Position numbers and translations under genes: made by a program. A DNA stretch of 59,144 nucleotides from Gnetum montanum (Eukaryota > Streptophyta > Gnetopsida > Gnetales > Gnetaceae): positions 96,033-155,176 of the forward strand of contig MNCI01015710.1 in NCBI GenBank assembly GCA_015680685.1. Direction: 5' to 3'. Below are positions 1 to 12,367 of the stretch, in pieces (position 1 is the first letter of the stretch; every line of letters starts with the position of its first letter). The notes beneath the pieces are model-generated. The model was not told the DNA's origin, made no database searches, and worked only from the letters and a program-made list of their open reading frames with translations.

Positions 1-890
1 TGCAGAACTATGTTTTGAAAATGTGACATCCTAAATTGATAACCAAAGGTCTTCCATATTTTACAGGTTAAATTAGTAACGCTAGTTAAAATATAACCAA
101 ACTTGAGAGAATGAAAAGCATGCATGCCATATTTTTAACATGGACATAGTATAAGATGGTTGGATGGATACATAACCTATATGGATCAGCATATGGTTTT
201 CCAATGTCATAGACCCTAAAAGTAAAATTATATTAAGAATAAAAAAACAAAGTACAACACAAAAAGGATAATACATATCCCTTCAATAACAAAAAAGCTT
301 CCAAAATAGCAATGAAAAGAAAAGATTTAATGGTTTTGGAGATCCCCTTGCAAGTTTTGGGGAAAAGAAAAATAGCAATAAAACATCTCTTCAACAACAA
401 AAAATCTTTTCTCTAGGGTAGGAAAAGGATCAAGCTTTGGCCATGTTCAAAAGCATCCTCATAGGCTTCCTTGTTAACAAGTAGAAAGATTAAAACAAGG
501 ATATATGACAAACAATAGAGAGCAACATCAAGGCTTAAGCATGAGCTAAGCAAAGTTTCTTGAAACATTGCACAAAAATAAAACATGCTAAAATGAAAAA
601 ATTAAAAAATAATAAAAATAACAAGCAAACCTAGAAGGACCTAAGCACAACATAATAAAAAACATTATTCTCGTTTATAAAATTCAAGAAGATGAGCAAA
701 ATTATGCACACCATAGATGAATCAAGCTAATGAGCCATACCATGAAACTTTGGGAGAGAGTCATATAACAACATCTCAAACTTGATCAATAGTTTTAAAA
801 AATTAATTTAGATTTAGGTCAAGAAGATCTAATATAGAAGTTATTTTCTTGATAAGACAATTGATGCAAAAATTTAGAAAACATAGATAA
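1..890. other. AT-rich intergenic sequence, no gene seen
   Basis: No open frame here resembles a known protein. The DNA is A-rich with stops in all frames. It directly precedes a recognisable LINE reverse-transcriptase scrap and may be the same element's more decayed part, but I cannot show that. Confidence 0.5.
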
Positions 891-894
891 AATC

Positions 895-1470
895 TATATA
901 TGATCTTCATTGACTTGGAAAAAGCATATGATAGAATTCCTAGAGATATTATTTAGTTAAGCTTGTAAAGGGAAAAATACCTATCATAAAGATATTAAAA
1001 TGATTCAAGACATGTATGAAGGAGCTACCACTAAAAGTAGAATAACATGGAAAATAATATTTGATTTATTAATCATAATACATTTACATGAAGGGTCTGT
1101 GCTTAGCCTATACTTACTTCCCATTCTTATCCAAATAAAATACAAGATAAAATCCCTTGGTATTAATACAAGATGATATTGTGTTAGTGGATACATCTCA
1201 AGAAAATATTACTTCTAAAATAAAGAAGTAGAGACATGTTCTAAAATCAAAAGGCTTAAAAATTAGTAGAAATAGAACAAAATATATGAAATGAAATTTC
1301 AATAACATAAATAATGATGAAATAAAAGGAATAATTTAAGACCAAAAATTCCATCACTACAAATAACTTTGCTACTTAGGATCAATCCTTAAATCATATG
1401 GTAAATTTAATAAAGATATAAGAAATAGAATTGAAGTAGAATGGTCAAAATAAAGATAGTAATAACACTC
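895..1470 (+). pseudogene. RTE-type LINE reverse transcriptase fragment, decayed
   Basis: Translating the plus strand with several frame changes gives a run of reverse-transcriptase motifs typical of plant RTE-clade LINEs: FIDLEKAYDRIPRDII near 905-955, then IQDMYEGA near 1003-1030, a GSVLSLYL block (normally QGSALSPYLF) near 1093-1120, DDIVLVDTSQ near 1172-1200 and LKSKGLKISRNRTKYM near 1240-1290, followed by a YLGSILKSYGK-like block near 1370-1405. The order is that of the family, but stops and frameshifts are frequent, so it cannot encode a protein. It lies just outside the large LTR element that starts at 1689. The clade assignment rests on the motif wording; that this is a LINE RT is much surer than which clade. 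Confidence 0.72.
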
Positions 1471-1652
1471 TCCTTTCTATGCCTTAGGCTAGAAAGCATT
1501 ACGTCAAGTATAAACCCCTAACAAATAATTAACCATGGAAAGGAATAAGAAAGCGAATGAACTATGCTACAAAAGAAAGAAAAAGAAACCTAGAGTGAAA
1601 TGATGACTCAAGAAAAGAGAAGAAACTAAACAGTGGAAGAAAGAAACAACAT

Positions 1653-1675
1653 TAATATATATATATATATATATC
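1653..1675. repeat. (AT)n microsatellite
   Basis: Uninterrupted alternating AT of about 22 bp, lying a few bases before the target-site duplication of the large LTR element. Confidence 0.9.
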
Positions 1676-1683
1676 TTATGATA

Positions 1684-1688
1684 AACAT
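1684..1688 (+). repeat. Left target-site duplication AACAT
   Basis: Matches AACAT at 23598-23602 just after the 3' LTR. With it, the 5' LTR would begin AG where the 3' LTR begins TG, a one-base change of the canonical TG end. Confidence 0.7.
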
Positions 1689-2849
1689 AGAAATACCTCA
1701 AGGAAACTCATGTGACAAATAAAAAGCCTTAAGCCAAAATTCACATTGTAATTTGATGGGAATTTAAATTAGAAATAATTATCTTATTATCCCATCAAAA
1801 ATCCTCCCCTATGTCCTTGTTTTGGCAAAGTTTTGGATCATTTTTAGTGTGAAAAAGTGAGATTTACATCCTACATGCTGTGAATCTCACTTATACCAAC
1901 ATCTAAGGGTCAAAATCATTAAAAATGATGCTTTTGTTTTACTCCATACCCTATAGCACCCTATCCCACACGTTATGCTAGCATGTGGGGCAATGTGTGG
2001 AGCTAAAATTGCCCACACGTTAGAATTTGGACCATTAAAATAGTCCAAATATGCTACAAATTTGGCAGCAATAATCTCAAACATTGGTGGCCCATACACT
2101 ATAGTTTTGGGTAATGAAAAATGTCATATACATTGGTGTTTAAGGCCCAAAAAGTCAAAAAAGCAAGTGGTTCACATGCTGCAAATTTCAGATATCAAAA
2201 GCATCAAAAATGTTGAAGGGAATGTCAAAAATTAGCTAGAAACAAATTAGCAAAGAATCATCAAATTCATGGCCTACTTAAAATAAAATTTGCATCATTT
2301 TAAGGACTTTTGGATCATTTTGCATTTGGGTAAACTTGAGACTTTTGGATTAGTGCAAGATTTGAGAGTCTATAGCCTTCCCCCTAGTGTAGATCATCAT
2401 GAGCAAAGAGAACCTATGGTGGACAACGTTCAAGAATAGATTAGTTGAGATAGACAAGTGCAAATCTAGTTGCAAAACACACCCTACCATCTGCATCAAA
2501 TTTTAAGGACATTTTTGTGCTCTTGAGCTTTAAGCCCACGATCTATACTCTCTAAACCTTTTTTCTTTCACCAATTTTTATAACGTTTAATGAAAATTTT
2601 GCAATCCATTTTGTTTTGCCAAATTGTTTCTTCATCTCTCTATTTCTAGATTTAGCACTCATATCACTATTTCATATGTTTTTGCTTATTTAAATTTATA
2701 CATTTCATAAAAAACTCCCCAAGTTATCAAGTGCTTCACAAGACCATTTGATGTGCTCTAGATCCTTTCGAGGCTTGTGGATTTTGGAGTTAAATTATTT
2801 TGTATGGGTTTTTTCAGTTCTTCCGGTGCTAAAATTTTCCATCCCTACA
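1689..2849 (+). repeat. 5' LTR of the Tat-type element
   Basis: Direct repeat of 22464-23597, alignable along its whole length with many substitutions and small indels. It starts AGAAATACCTC against TGAAACACCTC in the 3' copy, and ends ATCCCTACA against ATTGCTACA. The sequence right after it, GTTTCTAGTGCTAGAAG, is where the primer-binding site should be, but I cannot assign a tRNA. Several CACATGTTGG-like motifs lie inside. Confidence 0.85.
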
Positions 2850-3224
2850 GTTTCTAGTGCTAGAAGAAGGACCTCTACCTAAATTCTTCATCAAAACCCA
2901 TTTGTACAACAATATTCTCTGCTTGTTTCTTCTTTGAAAAAAACTATTTTGGGCTTTTCAAAATAAAACATATGATTTTACAACCAATTTTATCCTTAAC
3001 AATTTCTATTTATACATTTACAATTATAGTGCATAGCACTACCTCTATTTCCTACATTTGCACTTTTTTGCAATCGTAATGCATGTTGATCTTCCTGTTT
3101 TCTGTACCAGTAGTTCACAATTTTTTCTATGTTTTTATCACAAATGTTAAAGTTCATTTTCATTTTTCCCAATATTGTTACACATAAGAAAAATTTTTGA
3201 AAAATTTTTCATTACTGTTGCAAT

Positions 3225-3570
3225 TCATACATTGAAGCCCTGCACATTGAAGCTTCACATGTTAGAACTCTCACAAGCTATAGCTTCGCATGTTGAATCC
3301 TACAAGCTAAAGCTTCATACGCCAAAGCCTCACAAGTTGAAGCTTCATATGCTAAAGTCTCACAAGCTTAAGGTTCACATGTTAAAGCCTCATAACCTGA
3401 AGTTTCATACGCTAAGGCCTCACAAGCTGAAGCTTCATACACCAAAACCTCACAAGTTGAAGCTTCATACATTGAAGCCTCACAAGCTGAAGTTTCACAC
3501 ATTGAAACCTTACATGCTAAAGCTTCACATGTTGAAGCCTTACATGTTGTGTAGCCTCACATACTATAAG
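3225..3570 (+). repeat. 30-bp minisatellite array
   Basis: About eleven imperfect copies of a unit close to CCTCACAAGCTGAAGCTTCA plus ten more bases. The period of 30 keeps a frame open and would read as a decapeptide repeat of the KPHKLKLHTL type, but this is a by-product of a unit divisible by three. It sits shortly after the 5' LTR, in the leader or early gag region of the element. Confidence 0.85.
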
Positions 3571-3810
3571 CTAAATCTTGTTTTAAAAAAATAAAATGAC
3601 AAAAAACAAAAAAAACTTTGTCATGCTTGACCAATTTAATTGATCCTTTGCATTATATATCTTTTGTTTCAACTATCTTACTACACAACATTGTTTCTAT
3701 GGCCTTGAACTAGGAATATGCTCACATATATGACCCTAAGAACCTAGTTGTAGTGGAGTGTAGCTAGTTTATTATGCAATTAGGAATTATCCTAGTTCAA
3801 GTAAACATTA

Positions 3811-4110
3811 ATGACTAATACTACAACTTCATATGCACAAAAATCCAAGTCGGTTTACGCATCCCATGCAAAGAGTTTAACTCTAAGCATCACTTATGAG
3901 TTCATCTACAAGGATGAGAAGGAATATATTCCTTCACCATATAGTAACATTGAATTATCCAAATTTTACATGCACTTGTTGGCACAATTGGTAAGTGTAG
4001 ATGAGGATAGTAAAGTGACTAAAAAGGCCAATTTAAGATCTCATTCAAAGAATAAAAATGAGTTCAAAGTTGAGTGCAAGCCAAATTCATTCTTAGGTAA
4101 CCTTTTATAA
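3811..4110 (+). pseudogene. Unrecognised 99-codon frame in the gag region
   Basis: A short frame beginning MTNTTTSYAQ, lysine- and serine-rich, with no domain I recognise. Its position between the leader minisatellite and the gag remnant suggests it is the eroded N-terminal part of gag. It may equally be a chance frame. Confidence 0.25.
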
Positions 4111-4539
4111 TGATCTGTTCCAAAGGTGCCCATGGTCAACTCTATGTCTACCACTTTAATAGAAAACCAAACTCCCCTTGTTACCTCCACAAGATCAAGT
4201 TCTCAACATGCTTCATTGTTTACTTCATTGTTCACCTCAACACCTTTCGCTACTATGCCTCAACCTCTACTAATTGTTGCCTTCATACCTCAACCTTTTA
4301 CAGTTTCAACCCATCCTTCATCTAGAATACAAATACCACACATCCCCCATAACTCATTTATTCCCAATATCCCTTTCATTCCACATATGCCAATGCAAAT
4401 GTCTCTTTCCATATTTAACCCACCTATAATGCTAGCCACATGACCTCTCCAATCTATACCATTTCCTTCCTCTCAATCACAAACTATGCAAAAACCAATC
4501 CAACACCCAAGAGCATCACAAGGCCTAGATCGAGCCTTC

Positions 4540-5420
4540 TAGATGATCCACAACCTTACTGAGGATTTGTAAAATCTTAAAGCCAATAACAATCAAATAG
4601 TAAAGGCCATGTACTTCTACCAAGATGATCCCATCAGCCCTACTATTCCTTAAATTACATTACCTATAAGCATGCCTATCCTAAACTTCACCAAATATAA
4701 TGATGAAGGAGACCCTAATGCACATCTTATCATCTTCTAGTCTAAATACCTCCTATTGCAAGTGTGGCCTCATACAATACTGCAAATAGGCTTTGGATTG
4801 GTATCAAACCTTACCTAGAGGTTCTATTTCTTCCCTTAAAGACTCGATAACCCAATTTGTTAACTGATTCAAATACAACCTAAAGCCTAATATGACATTG
4901 GACCAACTCAAGAAAGTGAGATAGCGGCCACTTGAACCTATCCAAAGGTTCATTTAGAGATAGAATGCAAACCTGAGTGAGATCCCTGAGTCCATCTCTA
5001 AGACCTACCTCTTAGCCATCTTCAAGGAATTAGACAATGACTTCATTAAGTTAAGCTTTACTGCTTAGAGCTTTGATCACTAAGCCAAGCCTTTTCACAA
5101 ATTAAGAACATTAAGAAGACTACCAAAGCTAGTAATGATCTAGCCCATGTGGTCTACAAAATCCAATATGCTAGGAGGGATAAGGATAAGACCAAAAAGG
5201 CATAAACAACCATGGTCATAGTAGCAAAAGACCCTAAACAAGTAGAAAGGTGAAAGTTGCCTCCACGCAATGCATCTTATGATCCATCTCAACCATTTAT
5301 ATTGTACGCTCCCAACCAACCAAGACTAAATTTTAAGCACAAGGATAGGACTAGGTATGCTAACTTGCCTATGAAGCCCTAAGCTTCTTGAATAGTTACT
5401 TAGAAACAACCATATTCAAC
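4540..5420 (+). pseudogene. gag remnant of the Tat-type element
   Basis: Reading through stops, the stretch from about 4650 gives LPISMPILNFTKYNDEGDPN followed by AHLIIF, equivalent to the conserved Ty3/gypsy gag motif in which a hydrophobic P-x-F-x-K-Y-D-G-x-x-D-P-x-x-H leads into the retrotransposon gag domain. Downstream sequence keeps a gag-like charged composition. More than ten in-frame stops are visible, so it is not functional. Assignment is from motif shape and position only. Confidence 0.6.
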
Positions 5421-6347
5421 TTAAGCAACTATCTAAGGAAGCTCGTAAGGGGCATAATCATCTTTGAGAGATAGCTAGAGATCCAATGATAGAAACCAAT
5501 GATAATCTAAAACTACCAAAGTACTTTAGACTTGACAAGCTTTTCCATTATCATCAACTGGCTGGTCATGATACCAATTTCTGCTTAGTCCTTAAAGATA
5601 ATCTCTAGAAGATGATCGAGTGTTGAAAGCTAGTGTTGAATGAGTCCAACTCTTCGAGCACCAACAATAACTCTTACGCCATAGCCTTGTTCATAACAAC
5701 CAAATAATCTAATCCTCCTAAACTATTTGTCATCAAAGTACCACCAACTAGTACTTGGCCCCAAAACATAAAGCCTAAAACATCATTTATTATACCAGTA
5801 CCATCACTTGTGTCCTCCAAGAAGCCTTTTATTATACGTGTCCCATATCTAGTGGCATCAATATCATAACCCAAACATTGTGTTACCAACCCTTTTAAGG
5901 CTAGGGTACCTTCATTATTAGGGTTTCTTTGCTACCTATAAGAAAACCTGTAGCAACCCATGATGAAGGCTTACCTATTGTGACCAATAACTCAATACTT
6001 AATAAGAAATCATCATCACAATGGTGATGAAGGTAACTTGTCACTAAATCAATGACTAAGCCCACTAAAGATAGCTAACAAAAAAAGTCTTGGAAGCAAG
6101 TTGACCTATCGAAACCTATATCAAAATTTACTCTACCCATGAATAAGGAGCCTAAGCTACATATGCTAAGACATTAGCCAAAAATTCTAGGAGGAATGAA
6201 GAAAATTAAGATACCAAAGCTGAAAAATTACAAGCCTAGAAAAAGAATTTCCTTGTAACAATGGAATAAGCCAAATGGTCCCTAAAACAAAAGAACATGT
6301 CCTTGAACTTGTACAACCTAGTCATGACTTCTCCTACTCATTGAGAT

Positions 6348-6950
6348 GTGCTAGCTCAAATGTTAACCTCTATTCCTATGAGTGAAGGCATGCCTGCCAA
6401 CAAAGGATCCATTCACTCTATCATTGAGCAAACCTTGCTTGGGAAGGACACACATCAAACCAAGCTGATCTTTCATGATAGTCAATTGAAGGTTGATCCA
6501 CAAAATGAAGCAATATTATCTACTCCTCTTCTCATTAGCATACATATTGGTAAGTATAAGGTTCATCATCTCCATGTAGATGACGAGATAGCAACTAATG
6601 CAGTACCATGTACCATTGTTGAGAAACTAGGATTAACTAAAAACATCTAAGAAATATCTACCTTCATACTTGAGTCATTCAATGGATCACGACTATCGAT
6701 TTGAGGTTTCATCTCATTCGACTTTGTAGCTGGGAAACAATTTCCCACATCTGCCAACTTCCTAGTAGTCAAAGAGACATCAGGTTTTAACTTGATTCTA
6801 GAAAGAACATGATTGGCTAAGCTTCAAGTAGTCTCATCTCCTATATATTAGAAGATTCAACTGCCATATGAGGATGGTGAAATTGTGTTTTATAGGGATA
6901 ACATGTGTTTAACATTTGTCAACAATGTCAACACTAACTAAGATTCTGAG
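6348..6950 (+). pseudogene. Aspartic protease remnant of the Tat-type element
   Basis: From about 6480 the frame reads FHDSQLKVDPQNEAIL, then LLISIHIGKYKVHHLHVDDE, corresponding to the region of Ty3/gypsy proteases where strand-turn-strand leads to the catalytic D-[ST]-G. The catalytic triplet here appears changed to DDE. The following block with FDFVAGKQFPTSANFLVV resembles the conserved second half (F-x-V-x-x-x-x-P-x-N-x-x-L). It is out of frame with gag and interrupted near 6650. Confidence 0.5.
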
Positions 6951-7285
6951 ATGGAGTTTCAAGATGAAACTTCTAACACTTAAGTTAGGGCCAATAATGA
7001 TAACAACAACATTAATGCTAAAATCTCCAACTATACAACATTAAATGATTAACAAGAACACTTACCAATTGTCATATCAAATGAGAATAATGATGAGCGT
7101 AGGATCATAAAAATGAAGGCCCTTCATCTATCAAAGATTTCGCAATAAATACATCGTAGACATCTTATCCCTTATTTTATCAATGGTCATTTGTTTACCT
7201 TCATAGCCTTATATCATGTCTTGATGCTTATGTTATTATTATGTTTTTCTTCAAGGCTATCCCATACTTGCTAGACGAGTGTGGC

Positions 7286-7572
7286 CATGGCCCACCAAGG
7301 CCTAAAACTTGCAAGATGATGGCCCACCAAGGCCTAAAACTAGCAACACCATGGCCCACCAAGGCATAAAACTAGCAATACAATGGCCTACTAAGGCCTA
7401 AAACTACCAACACCATGGCTTGTCAAGGCCCAAAACTAGCAAGACAATGGACTACCAAGGCCTAAAACTAGCAACACCATGGCTTGCCAAGGCCTAAAAC
7501 TAGCAAGACTATGGCCCGCCAAGGCCTAAAACCAACAATACAATCATCTGTCAAGGCCTAAAACTAGTGAAT
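7286..7572 (+). repeat. 32-bp minisatellite array
   Basis: About nine head-to-tail copies of a 32-bp unit built around ATGGCCCACCAAGG then CCTAAAACTAGCAACACC, with one to five changes per copy. There are no unique spacers between units and no adjacent cas genes, so it is not a CRISPR array. It lies after the protease remnant. Confidence 0.88.
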
Positions 7573-7599
7573 TTGTGGCCTTCCTTTATCTCCCTTATA

Positions 7600-9598
7600 T
7601 GTACGTTATGACCTATCTATTTTATCACATTATTTATAGTTTTTACGTTAAAATTTATATATCATTTTACATTTTCACATTTTTCATTTTTATTGTCAAA
7701 TTTTGTTTCATAGCCTTGTTGTTTTAACTTGTAGCCTTTTACACAGAAAATTTAAAACATAAAAATTTAAAACCAAAACAATAGCCATAGTAACACTGTG
7801 TGATAGTAACAAAAAAATAAATGTCCACATCCATAGTTGAACTATGCAACATACAACAACAAAAATAATAGATGGTCCTAGGGCTATGATAGCTAGAAAC
7901 AACTATAACAATACAATAAAAAACATAAAAAAATATGACTACTCCAATAGTTGCTAAAGCTAAGTGATAGGGAGAGGAGGAGGATCATTATCATCAACAT
8001 TGTCACCAAGTTCGTCACTGTCAACACCTAAGGCCTATATACAAGCAAAACATTAAAAATGTTATACCATAACACCACATCAAAAACCAAAAGTACAAAA
8101 TGAAATAACATCAAATTGACAATGCTAAAAACATAAACCAAGTTTTTGACATAATAAGAAGTCAAAACTGATAGCATTGGGGCTTGATAGGTAGAATATT
8201 TCAAAGAATAATGGTCAACAAGCCCAAATAGCCTCAAATGATGAGAATATGAAAAAGGTAAAAGTGAAAGCAAAAGTTTTCTTAGTTCTTAGAGCCCACA
8301 TGTTGTCATTCGCCCCCTAGAAAAATCAGAAAAACATCCATACATTTCCACACCAAGCCTAAAAGGTATCACACTTTAGCCATGAAACTAGGAAAATTCC
8401 ACAACTACCAAAATCATTGCTCAAATGCCCAATGCTGTTAATTCTAGCTTGAAGACTAATCAAGTTCTACAACCAAAACTCACACTAACCAACACAAATC
8501 CCAAGGCTAGGAAAAAAACCTTAAAATTTTTTTTTAAGAATGTAGAGAACATGGCCAACCCAACCCAAATCCACCATCAATGCTACCTTAACAAGTGCAA
8601 AAAAATTCAGTTTGATCATAATTTTCACTGAAAACCCCCTAGTTTGTAGTGAATCGACTACAATAAAAACATTAGAAAAAATTTAACAATTCCAAACCTC
8701 ATATAGGAACATCCTACACTACATATACCATCCCCAAGTGTCTTAGATGCTGATCACAAATGTCCAAAAGATTACAAACACTTCCAGTTTTTCCATGGAA
8801 AATTTGCAAAATTTTGAGAAACAGGCCAGAATGTTGAAAATTGGGTTGGGAAAAATCCATAAAAATTCATAAAAAATCTAAAAAATGTAATTCTACCTCT
8901 AATATAGCTGAAAACACCAAAAATAGATCTATGTAGTCAAAACCTAAAAATTTTATCATACATGATATCGAAAAAATACCAAAGTTGAGCTAAAACTATC
9001 AAAACAAGGGCAAAAATGTTGTGTGCAAATGTGGAAAAAAAATCAAATCTCTACCATAAGATGCATAAAAATTCAAACTCCCATCCCAATATGATTGACA
9101 AGCATAAATCTTTAATTCATTGCAATTAGAACAAAAATTTTCAACCTAGACATGCATAGAGGTGGGAAAACGTTTCCACAAATTCATCGAAAATTGAAAC
9201 AAATGGTAGAAAATTTGTACCTATAGAAGGATCCAAAAACTAGGTTTCAGCTAGTTGATTTTTTCTTCTTCACCATAGTGGTTAAGATTCATGAGTTCTA
9301 TTTTAGAAAAAAGCCCAAAATCTCCTCCTCTATTGCAACAATGTTGTGTACAAGGATGGATATAATCCAAGATTGTTAGAAAAATATTGGAAATCGGTTT
9401 TCAATCACCACTTCAAATCCTATGAACCACACTTGAGAGATTTGGGGGGTTGAGGGATTATTAGGGTGAGCCACAACTTGGAGAAAAAAACACCTTAAAA
9501 CAAAAGCCTTAATAGAGCCCAAAGTTGCAAGATGATCCCCCAATCACCCGCAACAAGACAAAAGCTTTTTACAACCCCAACCACCACCACCACACAAA
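7600..9598. other. Unassigned A-rich internal DNA of the LTR element
   Basis: No reading frame here resembles a known protein on either strand. The plus strand is A-rich with short runs of A. It lies between the 32-bp array and the 3' side of the antisense LINE, and could be a non-coding part of the host element or another insertion that I cannot recognise. Confidence 0.4.
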
Positions 9599-9615
9599 CC
9601 CCCCCCCCCCCCCCC
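9599..9615 (+). repeat. Poly-C tract of 17
   Basis: Seventeen uninterrupted C residues following a CCA/CACA-rich stretch. It lies close to where the antisense LINE ends. It is an obvious site for length error. Confidence 0.9.
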
Positions 9616-9869
9616 AAGGACGAAAGCTAAAAACCAAAATAGGCAATTCAAAAGAGATACCTCTTAAGAGAAAGTAATATAATCGACAAAGCCTAGTTCT
9701 CGACATTGAAGTTGAACATTACTAGCAATAGAGCATTTCATACCATAGTCAAATTTAGTGTAGTTGGTGTTTTGATACTAGGAATCTAGATGACATTTCC
9801 AAATAAAGAAAATAATCTCAAGTACGAGGATTCTCCAGGCCTTTCAAAGGTGTTTCTTAACACAGTCAT

Positions 9870-10545
9870 CTTTGAAGATACATAGAGGGAAACTGACAGA
9901 ATGGTTAGGAATAAAAACCTAGAGAGACTGATACCACTTCAAATTTTGTTGAGAGAACACAAAAGAGTCATCAACTTGACAAATGGTGCATTTAGGGCAA
10001 TCAACTCCAGAGAAGTGAAGCCTATTTCCAATGGGAAGACCTAAATGAATCAAGGACTAGCAAAAGAAACAATGATGATGTTGGGCCTTGGGAGTCCAAA
10101 CACAATGAAAAATAGCTTTCCAATGGTGATCCTCAAGATGCACACTCCATATTCTATTTACAATCGAGATTTGGAATTCTTATGCATGAAACCAAGATTT
10201 GGCTTTAGAAAGGTGTAGGGAACATAGAGAGGAACGATTAGGCCAAAACTAGTCATCATACCAAGGAGTATTATTATGCAACTTAGGAACACCAAAGTTG
10301 GAGAGAATATGCTTAATGTGCTAGTAAATAAGAGTATCTTGTCTTTGAAATTGCCATTTAACTTTGGCATGTGGCCAAGAGAGGGTAGTAGAATCATTCC
10401 TAATAGAAAATAATTGAGCAACATAATGGATATTGTGATTAACAAAATGATTGGCTCTATGAGAAAATTCTTCATAAAGACAACCTAAACTCTTTTTGAA
10501 AATAGAAGACCACCAGATGGAGTGCATCAACAAAGAGTTCAAGCT
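9870..10545 (-). pseudogene. LINE zf-RVT domain and RT C-terminal part
   Basis: Minus-strand reading gives a WWSSIFKKSLGCLYEEF block, then HWKAIFHCVWTPKAQHHHCF, RLHFSGVDCPKCTIC and a following cysteine/tryptophan-poor tail. The PK-x-x-x-F-x-W then CP-x-C arrangement is the zf-RVT signature found after the reverse transcriptase of plant LINEs. Stops interrupt it several times. Confidence 0.75.
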
Positions 10546-10854
10546 TAACTAGGTAGGTTTCCATTGCAAAAAGCCTTTAAGTTGACTCCAACACTGCCAA
10601 ATTTTCTTGAATAGGAAAGAACCTATAAACTTCTAAGAACCTCCACTAATGATCCAATTACTCCAATGAGTGTTTTTCCATCTATGGTGATTACCAAGAT
10701 AAGAAATATTATGCCTAAAAAGGATCTTCCAAGCTTCATCTCCTTCTATACAGCAAGTGACCCACTTGGAGGTTAAGAGAATACTTTGGTGCTTAATAGA
10801 GGGGAGGCCTAATCCCCCATGTTCCTTACTTAAAGTGCAGATATTCCAAGAGAC

Positions 10855-11545
10855 TCATTGAAAAGCTTTGTGATTGTCCTTATCCCCCCATAAAAAATTC
10901 CTAAGAATTTTGTTGATGCACTGAAAGGAAGATTTGGAAGGATCCATAAAGGAAGAGCAGTACACGTGAGTGGAGCTCAAAATGTGGTTAACTACAATAA
11001 ATCTACCTACAAGAGATAAGGGTTTAGAAGCCCATTTCAAAGCTAGCGAATAAAGCTATCGAGATACCCAAAACGGCAACAACATCAATAGGATAAAGCC
11101 ACTTAATATTCAAATGATAAGTCCAAGTAGGCCTTGGAGAGAAAATAGACTAAATAGCTTGCATTTTGTTCCAATCAATTTTAGCTCTTAAGGCTCTACA
11201 ATAGATGTCAATGCAATCCAAGGCAGTGTTAAAATTATTATGGTCCACAAGCAAAGTGAGAAAAGTGTCATATGCAAACTGGCTATAAATGAGATCCTTT
11301 CCTTCTTGTGGAAGAGAGATACCTCTTAACCTCATAGAATCATTGTGAGTTCTAAAAACGGCTCCAAGAGCATTAGCAGCAAGGATAAAAAGATAAGGAG
11401 CTAAAGGGCATCCTTGTCATACTAATTTTTAATGCTCAATAACCTTAGAGAAGGTTCTATTAATATAAATAATTAAAGAGGCCTTTGATAAAACCAAATC
11501 AATATGTCTATCAAAAATAGTACCTAAGTTATGATGCTTAACTAC
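10855..11545 (-). pseudogene. LINE reverse transcriptase, C-terminal half
   Basis: Minus strand from the LTR boundary reads VVKHHNLGTIFDRHIDLVLS, then QGCPLAPYLFILAANALGAV, the palm motif of LINE RTs, and FAYDTFLTLLVD, which is the F-A-D-D box with the first aspartate changed to tyrosine. Further down, 11040-10855 gives LSLVGRFIVVNHILSSTHVY and FLWGDKDNHKAFQ, the conserved post-RT block (usually LSKGGRxxLIKxVLxxxPxY and FLWG). Loss of the catalytic aspartate and many stops make it inactive. Confidence 0.8.
11541..11545 (+). repeat. Target-site duplication ACTAC, left copy
   Basis: Identical to 12363-12367 on the other side of the solo LTR. Confidence 0.85.
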
Positions 11546-12362
11546 TGATGGGACGCGATATTGCATGGGCTGCGATATCACGTCTTCCCCTGTGATATCG
11601 CATACGCGATATCGCGGTCCGCCGTCATATCTATAAATAAGAGGTGGCTCTCCCTTGTTTCCTCATCCTAGGCTAGACAGTAGGGAAACTCTGGCAAATT
11701 GATCACTCCAGAGATAGAATATTTTCCATGTGCCCACAGTAGGAGTCCTAAGGTGAACGAATCTTTATTCGAGCAAACATTGTACCTGAACACAAGTTTG
11801 TGTACAGCAATAAAGATGAGCTTCTTGGATAAACCTTGCAGTGCATGGAATAGGCTAATTAGGAATTTATTTACTGTTATTTATTATTTTTCATTTAAAT
11901 GATTTATTAGTTATTTACTGCTTTCTTTCTCAACCCTTCTCTCCTAGTTAAGTGCCTCAGTACGACCACTTCGAGCACGTGCGTTACACGTGGTGATCCC
12001 AGCAACGACTAGCGTTTGGTAGCCACGGTCGCATCGGTTCAGGGTGTGTACGATAAGTGGGAATGAATGCTGACACTAGGTTAAATTAGACTTAATTCAT
12101 TAGTTAGAGTTAGTAATTAGTTTCTCTACCCTTCAACTCAATAGCATAGGAGATAAAACACAAAAAGGCATAAAAATCATATACCTTGGACTTACTGAAC
12201 CATACACCGTGACAAATACAAGTAAGTCTGGGAAGACAACGAATAATTAACCTTAAGTGTTCCATGAGGCGTGTAGGCACTTAGTCTGCGGAGTTTGACT
12301 AGATCGCATGTGCTACACTCGTATTCGTATGGTTGAGTGAAGGGGTACCTCACCACTCATCA
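11546..12362 (+). repeat. Solo LTR, GATATC-palindrome family, copy 1
   Basis: An 817-bp unit starting TGATGGGACGCG and ending CCACTCATCA, so with TG...CA ends, flanked on both sides by ACTAC. It is therefore a solo LTR formed by recombination between the LTRs of a complete element. A TATA box (TATAAATA, 11632-11639) lies only about 86 bp from the LTR start, and a polyadenylation signal AATAAA at 11819-11824, giving the orientation and a very short U3. The 85 bp before the TATA box are CG-rich and crowded with GATATC palindromes, unlike the AT-rich surroundings. It is homologous, inverted, to 51899-52615, 53012-53935 and 59023-59144. Confidence 0.85.
11632..11639 (+). promoter_or_regulatory. 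TATA box of the solo LTR
   Basis: TATAAATA followed by AGAGGTGGCTCTCC; the same context (ATAAATAAGAGGCGGCTCTCC) recurs on the minus strand of the copy at 51899-52615, which supports it as the conserved core promoter of the family. Confidence 0.6.
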
Positions 12363-12367
12363 ACTAC

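Noticed and set aside
3175-3594. 139-codon open frame with decapeptide repeats
   Set aside because: It follows from a 30-bp minisatellite whose unit length is a multiple of three; no protein family recognised.
4110-4443. Two overlapping Pro/Thr/Ser-rich frames
   Set aside because: They lie in the decayed gag leader, have no recognisable domain and both end arbitrarily.
7286-7572. Possible CRISPR-like repeat array
   Set aside because: Units are contiguous and imperfect without unique spacers, and the DNA is clearly a plant nuclear retroelement.
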